In this document: one piece after another, positions 34,145 to 43,512 of the stretch
Layout of the letters: each line of letters begins with the position of its first letter
Position numbering within the stretch: position 1 is the first letter of the stretch
Position numbers and translations under genes: made by a program
Assembly (NCBI RefSeq): GCF_900143625.1
Contig: NZ_FRFF01000019.1
Coordinates: 62,001-126,000, forward strand
DNA length: 64,000 bases
Reading direction: 5' to 3'
From: Nocardiopsis sp. JB363
Lineage (GTDB): Bacteria; Actinomycetota; Actinomycetes; Streptosporangiales; Streptosporangiaceae
Notes under the pieces: generated by a model
The model's input: the letters and a program-made list of their open reading frames with translations, nothing else
The model's database searches: none
Told to the model about the DNA's origin: nothing

Positions 34145-34873
34145 ATGCCCTACTCGAACACCGCAACCTTGCACTGGGACCACCGCGACGGTCGTGTCGC
34201 CGCGGTGGTGGCCGCCATCGTCTACAGCATGTGGGTACTGGAGGTCGTCTTCCCCGTCGGGTTGGGGGCCGACACCGGAGCGCTCGCCGACCCCGACTCC
34301 ACCTTCGGTCGCATGTTGGACAGCGCCCACCGGACCGCCGCGATCCTGGTCGTACTCGCCGCGGGCCTCGGGCTGGCACTGGGCGCCGAGCGACCTCGCC
34401 GCCTGCTGACGGTGTCGTGGTGGTCGATGGTGGTGTTCGGCGTCGCGTCGCTGGTCTCGTCCTTGCTGCCCGGGCGGTGTGTGGTGTCCACCGACGCGGC
34501 GTGCGCGGTGGAGTCCGTGGTGGAGGGAGTGGGCGGCGTGAGCGTCGTCCAGCCGCCGCTGGCCGTGATCGCGACCCTCGCGGCACTGGTCGCCTCGGCC
34601 TCACTCGCCTGGGACCGTCGCGTGGCGGGTGAACGCACCTGGCCGGTGTTGGCGCTGATCACCGGTGCGCAGGCGGTGGCCGCCGTGGTCGTCCTGGTAC
34701 TCGCCGCCGGGCTGTACCTCTCCTCCGGGGACGGTTCCCCGGGTGTCGCGCTGGGACTGGCCGAGCGGCTCCACCTGGTGACGGTCGCCCTGTGGCTGCT
34801 GGCCGTGGGTTTGGTCCCCGGCCATTGGAAGCGGCGTCGCGGCCCCGTCCGCACACCCGAGCGGCTGCGCTGA
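34145..34873 (+). CDS. DUF998 membrane protein
   Basis: A 242-residue protein with six transmembrane helices and the DUF998 landmarks: WVLEVVFPVGLGADTG near the start, an extracellular-like loop with CVVSTDAACAVESVVEGVGG (two Cys), and a final helix before a basic tail. The function of the family is unknown. ATG 34145 is preferred because GGGGA lies six bases upstream; ATG 34133 is in frame. It ends 10 bases before the convergent TPR gene. Confidence 0.8.
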   Translation: MPYSNTATLHWDHRDGRVAAVVAAIVYSMWVLEVVFPVGLGADTGALADPDSTFGRMLDSAHRTAAILVVLAAGLGLALGAERPRRLLTVSWWSMVVFGVASLVSSLLPGRCVVSTDAACAVESVVEGVGGVSVVQPPLAVIATLAALVASASLAWDRRVAGERTWPVLALITGAQAVAAVVVLVLAAGLYLSSGDGSPGVALGLAERLHLVTVALWLLAVGLVPGHWKRRRGPVRTPERLR

Positions 34874-34883
34874 CCTTCGGAGT

Positions 34884-36548
34884 TCACACCACCCGCCCGG
34901 TGCCCTCCTGCACCTCGGGGGCGTCGGGGGCGTCGGGGGCGTCCAGGCCGCTCTCACGGCCCACGACGAGCCCCAGCCACTCGGTGTAGGCCTCCAGCGC
35001 CGCCCGGGTGCCGGGGGCGTCGGTCCCCAGGTTCTCCACACACCGCCGGTACAGCTCACCCAACTCGGACAGGGCGGTGGACTCGTCCTCGTCCAGGGTG
35101 ATGAGGAGCGCCCGAAACATGACGGTCAGCCCGTGAGTGGGGCCCAACGCCGCGCGGAACTCCTCGAACAGGCCGGTGAGCGCGCGCCGCTCGACCTCCT
35201 CCGAGAGGTCGTCCTCGGTGGCCAGCCGGAGCCGGACCAGCAGGGTGTTGGGGTGGGTCGGTCCCAGGATCCGTTCCCACTCAGCGCACAGGTCGCGGTA
35301 GACGTCGAGAGCGGCGGGGTCGCCCCGTCCCTCCAGTACGTGCGCCCGCGCGAACAGGGTCGTGTGGTGGCTCCGCCCGTATCGATGCCGTAGTCGCGGC
35401 AGCAACGTCTCGGCCTCGATGAGCGCCTCCTCCAGTTCGCCCGTGGTGACCATGGAGGCCGCCAGCAGGAACCACGCCTCCAGTACGTCCTTGTGGTCCT
35501 CCCCCAGCACCCGTCGCAGTTCGGGAAGGGTCTGCGCCAGTTCGGACCGGGTCAGGTCGGTCTCGCCCAACAGGAACAGCAGGCGCGCACGGCCGAACCG
35601 GGTCAGCAGGGTGATGCGGTGGTCCGACGGCAGGGAACCCGTCAGGTCCGGCAGGAGATCCTCGTAGTCCTGTTCGGCCCGCAGCAGGTCCCCGGCCTCG
35701 GCCCTGTGGTGGGCGAGCATCCGGCGGGTGTTGAGGACCTCCCGGTCGCCGGGCGACTTCGTCGTCAGTCGGGCGCGAAGCAGGTCGGCGCAGGCCCACG
35801 CGGCGCCGGCCGGGTCACCGGCCTCCGTGTGCAGCCGCACCGACTGGAGCAGGGCGGCGAGGGTCTCGGGGTGGGAGGGTCCTTGGACACGTTCGCGGGC
35901 AGCGACCTGATCGACGCAGACCCGCGCCGCCCCCGCCGGGTCGCCGGCGGCGGAGCGCCAGCGCACCAGTTCCGCGCGGCTCTCCAACACGTCGGCGTGG
36001 TTGGGCCCCAAAGCCCGGCGCTGCCGGTCGAGCAGGTCGGCGTAGGCGAGCGCGGCCTTCTCGGGCTGTCCGGTCTTCCCGGTCCACCAGGCCCGCCGTT
36101 CTCGGGCGGCGAGGGTGTCGGGGTCGTCCGCGCCACGGTCCTGTTCGAGCAGGTCCACGAGACGGCCGTAGCTGTCGGCGGCCAGGTCCACCAGGTCGGA
36201 CTCTCCCCACAACCGGGCGATTTCGGCCTGAAGGGCGAGCATGTGCGGGTGCAGGGGGCCCACGCTCACGGACAGTTCCCCCCACAGTCCGCTGAGGTCG
36301 ACGGCGGCCCCCACCGGGTCGTCCTGCCGCTCCAGGCACAGCGCCACGTGGACCCGAACGGACAGCGCGTCGGGGTGGTCGGCGCCCACCCGGACCACGA
36401 GTTCCCGGTGCAGTTCGCGCAGGTCATCGATGGTGCGTTCCGGTTCGTCGGTCCATGCCCGCTCCACCGCCCGCCGCAGCCGTCGGTCCAGCTCCGGGTC
36501 CCCCGTGCCCCCCGGCTTCCTGAGATCGTCGAGGACGACTCCCCTCAT
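34884..36548 (-). CDS. Tetratricopeptide-repeat protein
   Basis: A 554-residue soluble protein built of TPR units of about 40-45 residues of the kinesin-light-chain kind. They recur as LGPNHADVLESRAELV, QGPSHPETLAALLQSV, LGEDHKDVLEAWFLLA, LGPTHPNTLLVRLRLA and so on. Such repeats in actinobacteria usually accompany STAND/NB-ARC regulators, but no such domain is fused here. The C-terminus has a short tandem DAP repeat encoded by 9-bp DNA repeats at about 34918-34946. It is a protein-protein interaction scaffold of unknown partner. Confidence 0.85.
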   Translation of the reverse strand: MRGVVLDDLRKPGGTGDPELDRRLRRAVERAWTDEPERTIDDLRELHRELVVRVGADHPDALSVRVHVALCLERQDDPVGAAVDLSGLWGELSVSVGPLHPHMLALQAEIARLWGESDLVDLAADSYGRLVDLLEQDRGADDPDTLAARERRAWWTGKTGQPEKAALAYADLLDRQRRALGPNHADVLESRAELVRWRSAAGDPAGAARVCVDQVAARERVQGPSHPETLAALLQSVRLHTEAGDPAGAAWACADLLRARLTTKSPGDREVLNTRRMLAHHRAEAGDLLRAEQDYEDLLPDLTGSLPSDHRITLLTRFGRARLLFLLGETDLTRSELAQTLPELRRVLGEDHKDVLEAWFLLAASMVTTGELEEALIEAETLLPRLRHRYGRSHHTTLFARAHVLEGRGDPAALDVYRDLCAEWERILGPTHPNTLLVRLRLATEDDLSEEVERRALTGLFEEFRAALGPTHGLTVMFRALLITLDEDESTALSELGELYRRCVENLGTDAPGTRAALEAYTEWLGLVVGRESGLDAPDAPDAPEVQEGTGRVV

Positions 36549-36679
36549 GACCGCTCCCCCTTCGCACGTGTCCTCGCCCCTGTCCGACGTGGGAAGTCGC
36601 CCCGAGGTTTCGCCCGATCCGGTCCTATCCGATCCGAAGGTGTTCCCGTGTCCGCGGCCGTCCTCGTTTCCCGCCCGAC

Positions 36680-38806
36680 TCAGGTGAGTTCGAGCGGCAG
36701 GGGACGTGTGTGGACCACGTGCAGCGCACTCACCGCTCGGGTCAGGACCACGTACAGGCGGTTGGCTCCCCGCTCCTCGGCCTCGACGATGGCGGCGGGC
36801 TCGGCCACCACCACCGCGTCGAACTCCAGCCCCTTGGCCAGGCTCGCCGGGACCGCGATCAGACGTGCCTCGTCCAGACCGACCTCGCCCAACAGGGGCG
36901 CCTCCACCCCCTCGGCGGCCAGGGCCGTCCGCAGCTCCGCGAGTCGATGGTCGGCGGCGATCAGCCCCACCGAACCCTCGCCGTCGAGCGCGGCGCGGCA
37001 GGCCTCCGCTACGGCGGGGGCGAGGTCATCGACGGCCGGGGAGAGCCGCAGCGCGCCCGGTGATCGGCGTACCGCGGACGGTGCCCCCAGGCCGGGGGCG
37101 ATGGTGGGCAGCAGCCGGGCCGCGAAGTCGATGATCTGCGCGGGCACCCGGTAGCCGCGGTCCAGCACGTGCAGGTGGCCGGTGGGTTTGCCCAGGTGTT
37201 CCAGGAGCGTCGACCAGTTTCGCGCCGCCGACGGGCTCGTGCCCTGCGCGATGTCACCGAGCACCGTGAGCGAACCGGAACCGCTGCGTCGCGCGATCGC
37301 CCGGCACTGCATCGGGCTCAGGTCCTGGGCCTCGTCCACGACGACGTGTCCCATCCCGGAGGGGCGTTCGATCAGCGCCACCGCCTCGTCTACCAGGGCC
37401 AGGTCCTCCTCCGACCACTGCGCCGACTTGGGTCCGCGCGGCTTGCCCGGCAGCGGCAGGAGGGCCTGTTCCTCGGCGGTGAGCAGCCCCTCTGCGGCTC
37501 GGGCCAACCGTTCGGGGTCGGTGAGCAGCCCCAGCACCATCTTCATCGGGTCGATCTTGGGCCACAGGGCGGTGACCGCCGAACGGATCGCCGGGTCGCG
37601 TCGCACCCGTGTGTGCGTGCGGTCGTCGCAGATCTGTCCCTCGGCCTCCATCTGCGTGAGGATCACGTGCGCCATCCGGTGTGCGAGCAGATCACGGCCC
37701 GACCCGTAGGCGACCCCTCGTCCGGCCAGCTCGGTGACGAGCGGGCGCACGTCCTCCGGGTACAGGCGCCACCGGCGTGAACCGCCGCGCACCATCACCG
37801 TCTCCTCCGGTTCGCGCAGGTTCGCCCACAGGTCGCGGCGGAGCACCTCCGCCATGACCGCCGAACCCTTGACCCGCGCGGCCTCCGGGGCCTCCACCCG
37901 GCGGATCCACCCCTGGGCGTGCCGGGCCCGCTCCGGCAGGTCCCGGGTGAGCAGGTCGACGACGGTGGTCTGGTGGACGTCCACCTCGCCGAGGGCGGGC
38001 AAGACGTCGCGGATGTAGGAAAGGAAGGACCGGTTGGGTCCGATGATCGCCACCCCGGTCCGGGACAGCCGTGCGCGTTCGGTGTAGAGCAGGTAGGCGA
38101 TGCGGTGCAGGCCCACGACGGTCTTGCCGGTGCCGGGCGCCCCCTGCACGCACAGGGTGGTCTCCAGCGGCGCGCGCACCAGGTCGTCCTGCTCGGGCTG
38201 GATGGTGGCGACGATGTCGCGCATGGGTCCGGTACGCGACCGTTCGATCTCCGCGGTGAGGAGCTCGCCGGTGGGAGCGGGTGTGTCCGGGCCGGCCAGG
38301 AGGTCCTCGTCCTCGAAGGCGGTGAGGTGGGCCTGGGGTTCACCGTCGGCGTCGGGGAGGGTGGTGAAGCCGTAGCGGCGCCGGGATCGCACCAGCATCC
38401 GGTCGGTGGGCGAGGCCCGGTAGTAGGCGATGCTGATGGGCGCGCGCCAGTCCAGGACCATGGGGCGACTGTCGGTGTCGTACACGTGGCGTCGGCCGAT
38501 ACGGATCCGGTCGGGCTCGTCGGTGGCCCTGGGACCGAGTCCGCCCGCCTCGTCCTCCTCCAGGAAGACGGTGCCGGGTTCGAAGTCCAGACGACCGAAG
38601 TACAGGGGCGTGTCGGAGATGTCGACCAGTTCGGCGACGCGCCGTCGCCGGGCCAGGAACAGGGCCTCGTCGTTGTACTCGTCCTTGGAGTCGCCGCTCA
38701 TGACGAGTTCGGCGCCACGCACCCCCTCGTACATCTTCCGGAGGGCGGCGCGGGCCGCGTCGAGGTGGCGGCGTTCGGAGTCGAGTTCGGGATCGGTCGC
38801 GGTCAT
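36680..38806 (-). CDS. helD: HelD-like RNA polymerase-recycling helicase
   Basis: A 708-residue UvrD/Rep-related protein with the HelD layout. A helical N-terminal arm (about 1-60) precedes a Walker A motif QGAPGTGKTVVGLHR near 205, the DEAQD box VVDEAQDLSPMQ near 495, the GDIAQGTSP motif, and the C-terminal KGLEFDAVVVAEP and RLYVVLTRAVSALHVVHT. HelD proteins clear stalled RNA polymerase from DNA and in actinobacteria can give rifampicin tolerance. ATG 38806 is chosen because the coiled arm starts there; the longer frame upstream looks non-coding. It is followed on the same strand by the TPR gene. Confidence 0.88.
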   Translation of the reverse strand: MTATDPELDSERRHLDAARAALRKMYEGVRGAELVMSGDSKDEYNDEALFLARRRRVAELVDISDTPLYFGRLDFEPGTVFLEEDEAGGLGPRATDEPDRIRIGRRHVYDTDSRPMVLDWRAPISIAYYRASPTDRMLVRSRRRYGFTTLPDADGEPQAHLTAFEDEDLLAGPDTPAPTGELLTAEIERSRTGPMRDIVATIQPEQDDLVRAPLETTLCVQGAPGTGKTVVGLHRIAYLLYTERARLSRTGVAIIGPNRSFLSYIRDVLPALGEVDVHQTTVVDLLTRDLPERARHAQGWIRRVEAPEAARVKGSAVMAEVLRRDLWANLREPEETVMVRGGSRRWRLYPEDVRPLVTELAGRGVAYGSGRDLLAHRMAHVILTQMEAEGQICDDRTHTRVRRDPAIRSAVTALWPKIDPMKMVLGLLTDPERLARAAEGLLTAEEQALLPLPGKPRGPKSAQWSEEDLALVDEAVALIERPSGMGHVVVDEAQDLSPMQCRAIARRSGSGSLTVLGDIAQGTSPSAARNWSTLLEHLGKPTGHLHVLDRGYRVPAQIIDFAARLLPTIAPGLGAPSAVRRSPGALRLSPAVDDLAPAVAEACRAALDGEGSVGLIAADHRLAELRTALAAEGVEAPLLGEVGLDEARLIAVPASLAKGLEFDAVVVAEPAAIVEAEERGANRLYVVLTRAVSALHVVHTRPLPLELT

Positions 38807-39014
38807 GGGAGGACCTCTGGTCGGCGGGACAGGACGCGGCTTCGCGCGTGCGCGCGGTCCCGCCCCGGTCACCGTGAAGGCCCGGTTCGTTCCGATCCAT
38901 TGAGCGCGCACAAACGACCCCGTGGGGTCGCGAGGCCGAACGGTCCAGCCTACCCGAGCGGGCACACCCTGCCGCTTTACACCGCCTCTGACCGCTTCTG
39001 ACCGCTTTCGCCAC

Positions 39015-39959
39015 TCAGGTCTTGCGCAGGCGGACCCGGGTGACACGGTGGTCCTCGCCCTTGAACAGCACGAGCGTGGCCCGGCCTCGCGTCGGCCGGA
39101 TGTTCTCCAACAGGTTGACCTCGTTGACGGTGCGCCAGGTGTTGGCCGCGAACTCCAGGGCCTCGTCCTCCTCCGTGGAGGTGGCCATGTGGTGGAAGTA
39201 GGACCGCGGGTCGGAGAAGGCGGTCCGGCGCAGCTCCTGGAACCGATCCAGGTACCAGTTGCGGACGTTCTCCACCTTGGCGTCGACGTAGATGGAGTAG
39301 TCGAAGAAGTCGGCGACGGCCAGGTGCCCGGTGGTGGCCGGTTGTAGGACGTTGATGCCCTCCACGATGAGGATGTCGGGCCGGCGCACGGTCTGGCGTT
39401 CGCCCTGCACCACGTCGTAGTGCAGGTGGGAGTACACCGGAATGTCGAGACGATCCGCGCCGGCCTTCATCTCCGACACGAATCTCACCAGGGCACGCCG
39501 GTCGTAGCTCTCCGGGAACCCTTTGCGCCGCATGAGTCCGCGGGATTGCAGAACGGCGTTGGGGTGGAGGAAGTTGTCGGTGCTGACCAGTTCGACATCG
39601 GGGTGGTTGGGCCACTGGGCGAGCAGGGAGCGCAGGAGTCGCGCGGTGGTGGACTTGCCCACGGCGACGCTTCCGGCCACCCCGATGATGAACGGGGCCG
39701 GGCGATCGGACTCGCCGAGGAACGCGCGCACGGCGGCGTGTCGCTGTTGGGTGGCCCCGACGTACAGGTTCAGCAACCTGGACAGGGGCAGGTAGATGTC
39801 GCTCACCTCTTCCAGGGAGGTGGGGTCGTTGGTCCCGCGAAGCTCGTTGAGGTCGGCTTCGGTCAGGGACAGGGGTGTGGAGGCGCGGAGTGCGGCCCAG
39901 GCCGGGCGGTCCAGCTCCACGTACGGTGAGGAGAAGCCGTTCTTCGTCGCGTGAGACAC
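39015..39959 (-). CDS. coaA: Type I pantothenate kinase
   Basis: CoaA phosphorylates pantothenate with ATP, the first committed step of coenzyme A synthesis. The 314-residue protein shows the P-loop [17 protein letters not shown] near 92-108, [21 protein letters not shown], and the EGINVLQ strand. The end ([25 protein letters not shown]) is typical of the family. The start is GTG. The gene is divergent from glmS across about 290 bp. Confidence 0.95.
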   Translation of the reverse strand: MSHATKNGFSSPYVELDRPAWAALRASTPLSLTEADLNELRGTNDPTSLEEVSDIYLPLSRLLNLYVGATQQRHAAVRAFLGESDRPAPFIIGVAGSVAVGKSTTARLLRSLLAQWPNHPDVELVSTDNFLHPNAVLQSRGLMRRKGFPESYDRRALVRFVSEMKAGADRLDIPVYSHLHYDVVQGERQTVRRPDILIVEGINVLQPATTGHLAVADFFDYSIYVDAKVENVRNWYLDRFQELRRTAFSDPRSYFHHMATSTEEDEALEFAANTWRTVNEVNLLENIRPTRGRATLVLFKGEDHRVTRVRLRKT

Positions 39960-40253
39960 GGTTGATCACCCTAGAGCAGCCACTCCGCCATTCCGGGCAG
40001 CCGGCCCCCTCATTGGCCGACCTGGTGCGCGATCGTTCCCGAAACCACACGTTCGCCTCGCCGACTTCGAAGGTTTTTTGTCCGGATTCGGACGGGGTGG
40101 AACCGGTTCCACTCGTGGACCAGACCAGCACCCCCACCTGCGCGACCCACCCCGCGTACACCAAATGGTCTATACCGCTACCTGCGAAAACGGCAAGTGG
40201 TATGGGTCGATGGTTGGTCGGAACAGCGCACTCTTTCGCTTACGCTGACGGCC
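39960..40253. promoter_or_regulatory. Divergent promoter region coaA/glmS with GntR/DasR-like box
   Basis: No gene lies here. AATGGTCTATACCGCT at 40164-40179 matches the DasR element ACTGGTCTAGACCACT at 13 of 16 positions, with the dyad core GGTCTA-TACC, 75-90 bp before the glmS ATG. A comparable box precedes pckG. I do not see a glmS ribozyme, which is a Firmicutes feature. Confidence 0.5.
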
Positions 40254-42107
40254 ATGTGCGGAATCGTTGGCTACGTCGGGCCGCAACCGGCGCTTGAGGT
40301 CGTTGTGAATGGCCTCGCAAGGTTGGAGTACCGCGGATATGACTCCGCGGGTGTCGCGGTGCTGGGCGAGGGCGCCCTGAACACGGACAAGCGGGCCGGC
40401 AAGCTCGCCAACCTGCGTCAAGCCCTTGAAGAGCGCCCCATCTCCGGCGACGGCGCCGGTATCGGGCACACCCGTTGGGCCACCCATGGTGCCCCCAACG
40501 ACGTGAACGCCCACCCCCATGTCGACAACGACAACCGGGTCGCGATCGTCCACAACGGCATCATCGAGAACTTCGCCGCCCTCCGGCTGGAGCTGGAGGA
40601 GCAGGGCTGCAAGTTCCTGTCCGAGACCGACACCGAGGTCGTCTCCCACCTGCTCAGCACCACGCTGGCGAGCCGGGGCGACGGTGACCTGGCCGGTGCC
40701 ATGCGCGATGTCTGCAAGCGCCTGGATGGTGCCTTCACCCTGGTCGCGGTCTCCACCGACGACCCCGACCTGGTCGTCGCCGCCCGCCGCAACTCCCCGC
40801 TGGTCGTCGGCCGGGGCGAGGGTGAGAACTTCCTGGCCAGCGACGTGGCGGCGTTCATCGCCCACACCCGCGAGGCCGTGGAACTGGGTCAGGACCAGGT
40901 CGTGGAGCTGCGCGCCGACTCCGTGCTCGTCACCGACTACGACGGCGAGCCCGTGGACGTCAACGAGTACCACGTGGACTGGGACGCCTCCGCGGCCGAA
41001 AAGGACGGCTACGACTACTTCATGCTCAAGGAGATCGTCGAGCAGCCGCGCGCTGTGGCCGACACCCTCCTGGGCCGGGTGACCGTCGACGGCCAGCTCA
41101 CCCTGGACGAGATGCGTCTGAGCCCCGCCGACCTGCGCGGCGTCGAGAAGATCGTCATCATCGCCTGCGGCACCTCCTACCACGCGGGCCTGATCGCCAA
41201 GTACGCGGTCGAGCACTGGTGCCGGATCCCCTGCGAGGTGGAGGTCGCCAGCGAGTTCCGCTACCGCGACCCGATCCTGGACCAGCAGACCCTGGTCATC
41301 GCCATCTCCCAGTCCGGCGAGAGCATGGACACCCTGATGGCGGTCCGTTACGCCCGCGAGCAGCGCGCCAAGGTCCTGGCGATCTGCAACGTCAACGGGT
41401 CCACCATCCCGCGCGAGTCCGACGGTGTGCTGTACACGCACGCCGGCCCGGAGGTCGGGGTGGCCGCCACCAAGACGTTCCTCACCCAGCTGGCGGCCTG
41501 CTACCTGGTCGGCCTCTACCTGGCGCAGGTCCGCGGGATGAAGTTCGGCGACGAGATCAACGCCGTCATCGCCCAGCTGGCCACCATGCCCGAGCAGATC
41601 GAGAAGGTCCTGGACACGGTCCAGCCGGTCCGTGAGCTGGCCCATTCCCTGGCCGACGCGGACACGGTGCTGTTCCTGGGGCGCCACGTGGGCTACCCCG
41701 TGGCGATGGAGGGTGCGCTCAAGCTCAAGGAGCTGGCGTACATGCACGCCGAGGCGTTCGCCGCCGGTGAGCTCAAGCACGGCCCGATCGCGCTGATCGA
41801 GGACGGTCTGCCGGTCGTGGTCGTGGTCCCCTCGCCCAAGGGGCGCAGCGTGCTGCACGACAAGATCGTGTCGAACATCCAGGAGGTGCGCGCCCGTGGC
41901 GCCCGCACCATCGTGATCGCCGAGGAGGGCGACGAGTCGGTCCGGCCGTACTCGGACGTGCTCATCGAGATCCCGGCGGTGCCGACCCTGCTGCAACCGA
42001 TCGTCGCCACGATCCCGATGCAGGTGTTCGCCTGCGAGCTGGCCCTGGCCAAGGGCAACGACGTCGACCAGCCGCGTAACCTCGCCAAGAGTGTGACCGT
42101 GGAGTAG
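40254..42107 (+). CDS. glmS: Glutamine:fructose-6-phosphate aminotransferase
   Basis: GlmS makes glucosamine-6-phosphate from fructose-6-phosphate and glutamine, the entry to peptidoglycan precursors. The 617-residue protein begins MCGIVGYVG with the catalytic Cys exposed after Met removal. The glutaminase domain has GHTRWATHG and HNGIIEN. Two SIS domains (about 290-430 and 460-600) carry CGTSYHA, SQSGESMDT and KLKELAYMHAEAF. The end NLAKSVTVE is the usual closing motif. ATG 40254 is fixed by the N-terminal Cys. Confidence 0.97.
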   Translation: MCGIVGYVGPQPALEVVVNGLARLEYRGYDSAGVAVLGEGALNTDKRAGKLANLRQALEERPISGDGAGIGHTRWATHGAPNDVNAHPHVDNDNRVAIVHNGIIENFAALRLELEEQGCKFLSETDTEVVSHLLSTTLASRGDGDLAGAMRDVCKRLDGAFTLVAVSTDDPDLVVAARRNSPLVVGRGEGENFLASDVAAFIAHTREAVELGQDQVVELRADSVLVTDYDGEPVDVNEYHVDWDASAAEKDGYDYFMLKEIVEQPRAVADTLLGRVTVDGQLTLDEMRLSPADLRGVEKIVIIACGTSYHAGLIAKYAVEHWCRIPCEVEVASEFRYRDPILDQQTLVIAISQSGESMDTLMAVRYAREQRAKVLAICNVNGSTIPRESDGVLYTHAGPEVGVAATKTFLTQLAACYLVGLYLAQVRGMKFGDEINAVIAQLATMPEQIEKVLDTVQPVRELAHSLADADTVLFLGRHVGYPVAMEGALKLKELAYMHAEAFAAGELKHGPIALIEDGLPVVVVVPSPKGRSVLHDKIVSNIQEVRARGARTIVIAEEGDESVRPYSDVLIEIPAVPTLLQPIVATIPMQVFACELALAKGNDVDQPRNLAKSVTVE

Positions 42108-42120
42108 GGACGTCTCTCGC

Positions 42121-42162
42121 GGGGCGGGTCGAACGGGGGTACCCGGGTGGCCCGCCCCGTTC
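42121..42162. terminator. Terminator between glmS and the STAS gene
   Basis: GC-rich pairing is available in two registers: GGGGCGGG 42121-42128 with CCCGCCCC 42151-42158, or GAACGGGG with CCCCGTTC. TCTT follows. It lies between convergent genes. Confidence 0.6.
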
Positions 42163-42179
42163 GTCCTCTTCGGTGCTTC

Positions 42180-42539
42180 TCAGTGAGCGGCCCAGGCGGC
42201 GTGTGTGGCGCGGGCCGCCACCGTGTCCTGGTGGGTCGGCAGCACGGCGCGCAGTTCGAGTACGTCGAGGATCCGGTGGAGCTGCCGGGGAGCGCTCGCG
42301 ATCAGTAGGTGCCGCTGTCGTCCGGAGGCCAGTCGAGCCGCTCCGATGAGGGCGTTGACCCCGGAGGCGTCGATGAAACCGACTCCGGACAGGTCGACGA
42401 CCGCGCAGGACTCCAGGACGGCGGAGCTCAGCCGGAAGTAGGCGTCCTCGGCTGTGGCGATGTCGATCTCGCCGTCCAGGCGCACAATGATCGTGCCATC
42501 ACAAGAGAAGTGCTCACGGTCGGGGTCCAGTACGGCCAC
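42180..42539 (-). CDS. STAS-domain anti-sigma-factor antagonist
   Basis: A 119-residue SpoIIAA-like protein. The STAS fold is seen in IVRLDGEIDIATAEDAYFRL, then VVDLSGVGFIDASGVNALIGAAR, where the Ser in DASG is the usual phosphorylation site, and LLIASAPRQLHRILDVLEL. Unphosphorylated STAS proteins bind anti-sigma kinases and release sigma factor. An ATPase of the matching kind is encoded just upstream on the same strand, 155 bp away, so the two may form a switch. The start is GTG 42539. Confidence 0.9.
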   Translation of the reverse strand: MAVLDPDREHFSCDGTIIVRLDGEIDIATAEDAYFRLSSAVLESCAVVDLSGVGFIDASGVNALIGAARLASGRQRHLLIASAPRQLHRILDVLELRAVLPTHQDTVAARATHAAWAAH

Positions 42540-42694
42540 GCCTCACTCCCACGCTTCGGGGTTTGTGGGGTTGTTCGTCTACCGCTGCCGGTCGAATACC
42601 GACATGCGTTGACAGCCTACTCGCCCCGAGGAGTCGTATCCGCTCTCCCCGATCGGGTGTGCGTCTCGGGTATATCCAAGGACGCCATTCGAGG

Positions 42695-43225
42695 TCAGAA
42701 GGGGTCTGGCCCGCACTCCGCCCAGACGACTTTTCCGTGTCCGGCGATGGGATTCCATCCCCATTCTCGGGCGAAAGCGGCGACGAGGCCGAGGCCACGA
42801 CCGGATTCGGCGAATTGGTGCGCGGAGACCCGCATCGGTCCCCGTGCCTCGGGGTCGGCGACCATGCAGACCACCGCGTCGACGGAGGGCAGCGGTCGGA
42901 GCTGGAGGAGTACCCGGGTGTCCTCGGGGTCCCGCCCGGCGACGGCGTGTCGACAGGAGTTGCCGACGAGTTCGGAGACGATGAGGCAGAGGTTCTCGGT
43001 GACCTCGACCATCCCCCACTCGTTCAGGCATTTGACGGCGAATCGTCGTGCCGCGCCGACCGAGGTCGGCACCGCGGCGTAGGCGTGCGCGGCCATGCCG
43101 AGCCCCAGGGTGCCCTGTCCGATCCCCAGGCCGCCGAGCCCGACGTCCCACCGACCCCGCGGTAGCGCCGGGTGGCCCCAGGATGCCCTGGCCTGCAACT
43201 CCGAGGGCATCAGATCTGCGTTCAT
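42695..43225 (-). CDS. Anti-sigma-factor-type ATP-binding protein
   Basis: A 176-residue protein with a HATPase_c_2 (SpoIIAB/RsbW-like) domain. The N box is VTENLCLIVSELVGNSCRHAV near 85-105, the G1 region VVCMVADPE, and the G2 region ESGRGLGLVAAFAREWGW. The N-terminal 45 residues are Gly-rich without a fold. Such ATPases phosphorylate STAS partners or act beside WhiJ-type regulators. It lies between a STAS gene and a divergent WhiJ-like gene, which fits the abaA/whiJ style of locus. ATG 43225 has GAGGA six bases upstream. Confidence 0.85.
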   Translation of the reverse strand: MNADLMPSELQARASWGHPALPRGRWDVGLGGLGIGQGTLGLGMAAHAYAAVPTSVGAARRFAVKCLNEWGMVEVTENLCLIVSELVGNSCRHAVAGRDPEDTRVLLQLRPLPSVDAVVCMVADPEARGPMRVSAHQFAESGRGLGLVAAFAREWGWNPIAGHGKVVWAECGPDPF

Positions 43226-43512
43226 CACTGTCCTCACGGGTGATGGCGGTTCGCGAGTCCGTTTCCGCAGTGCCCTCTATGTCGCTTACAGACGTAAGAC
43301 ACAGATGCACGTGCAGATCAACGTTTGGCAACCCTATAGGAAGCTTCGGCCCCATTGGTAGGGGGCATCACGAAGAATTCACCTTCATCGTCATCGATTC
43401 GTAGAACGGGACCTTCGTCCACCGCCGAATCCTCATCGAGGTCTGTCGAGGCGAGAACAGCATCGGTATACTTGGCGGTCGTTCGCGCCAATACCACTCC
43501 TAGGGAGGCGAA
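43226..43512. other. Divergent promoter region ATPase/WhiJ-like gene
   Basis: About 290 bases of lower G+C with no supported gene. They should hold promoters for both divergent genes. I could not assign boxes with confidence. Confidence 0.5.

Noticed and set aside
40170..41996. 608-residue minus-strand frame opposite glmS
   Set aside because: Antisense shadow of a full-length conserved glmS gene.
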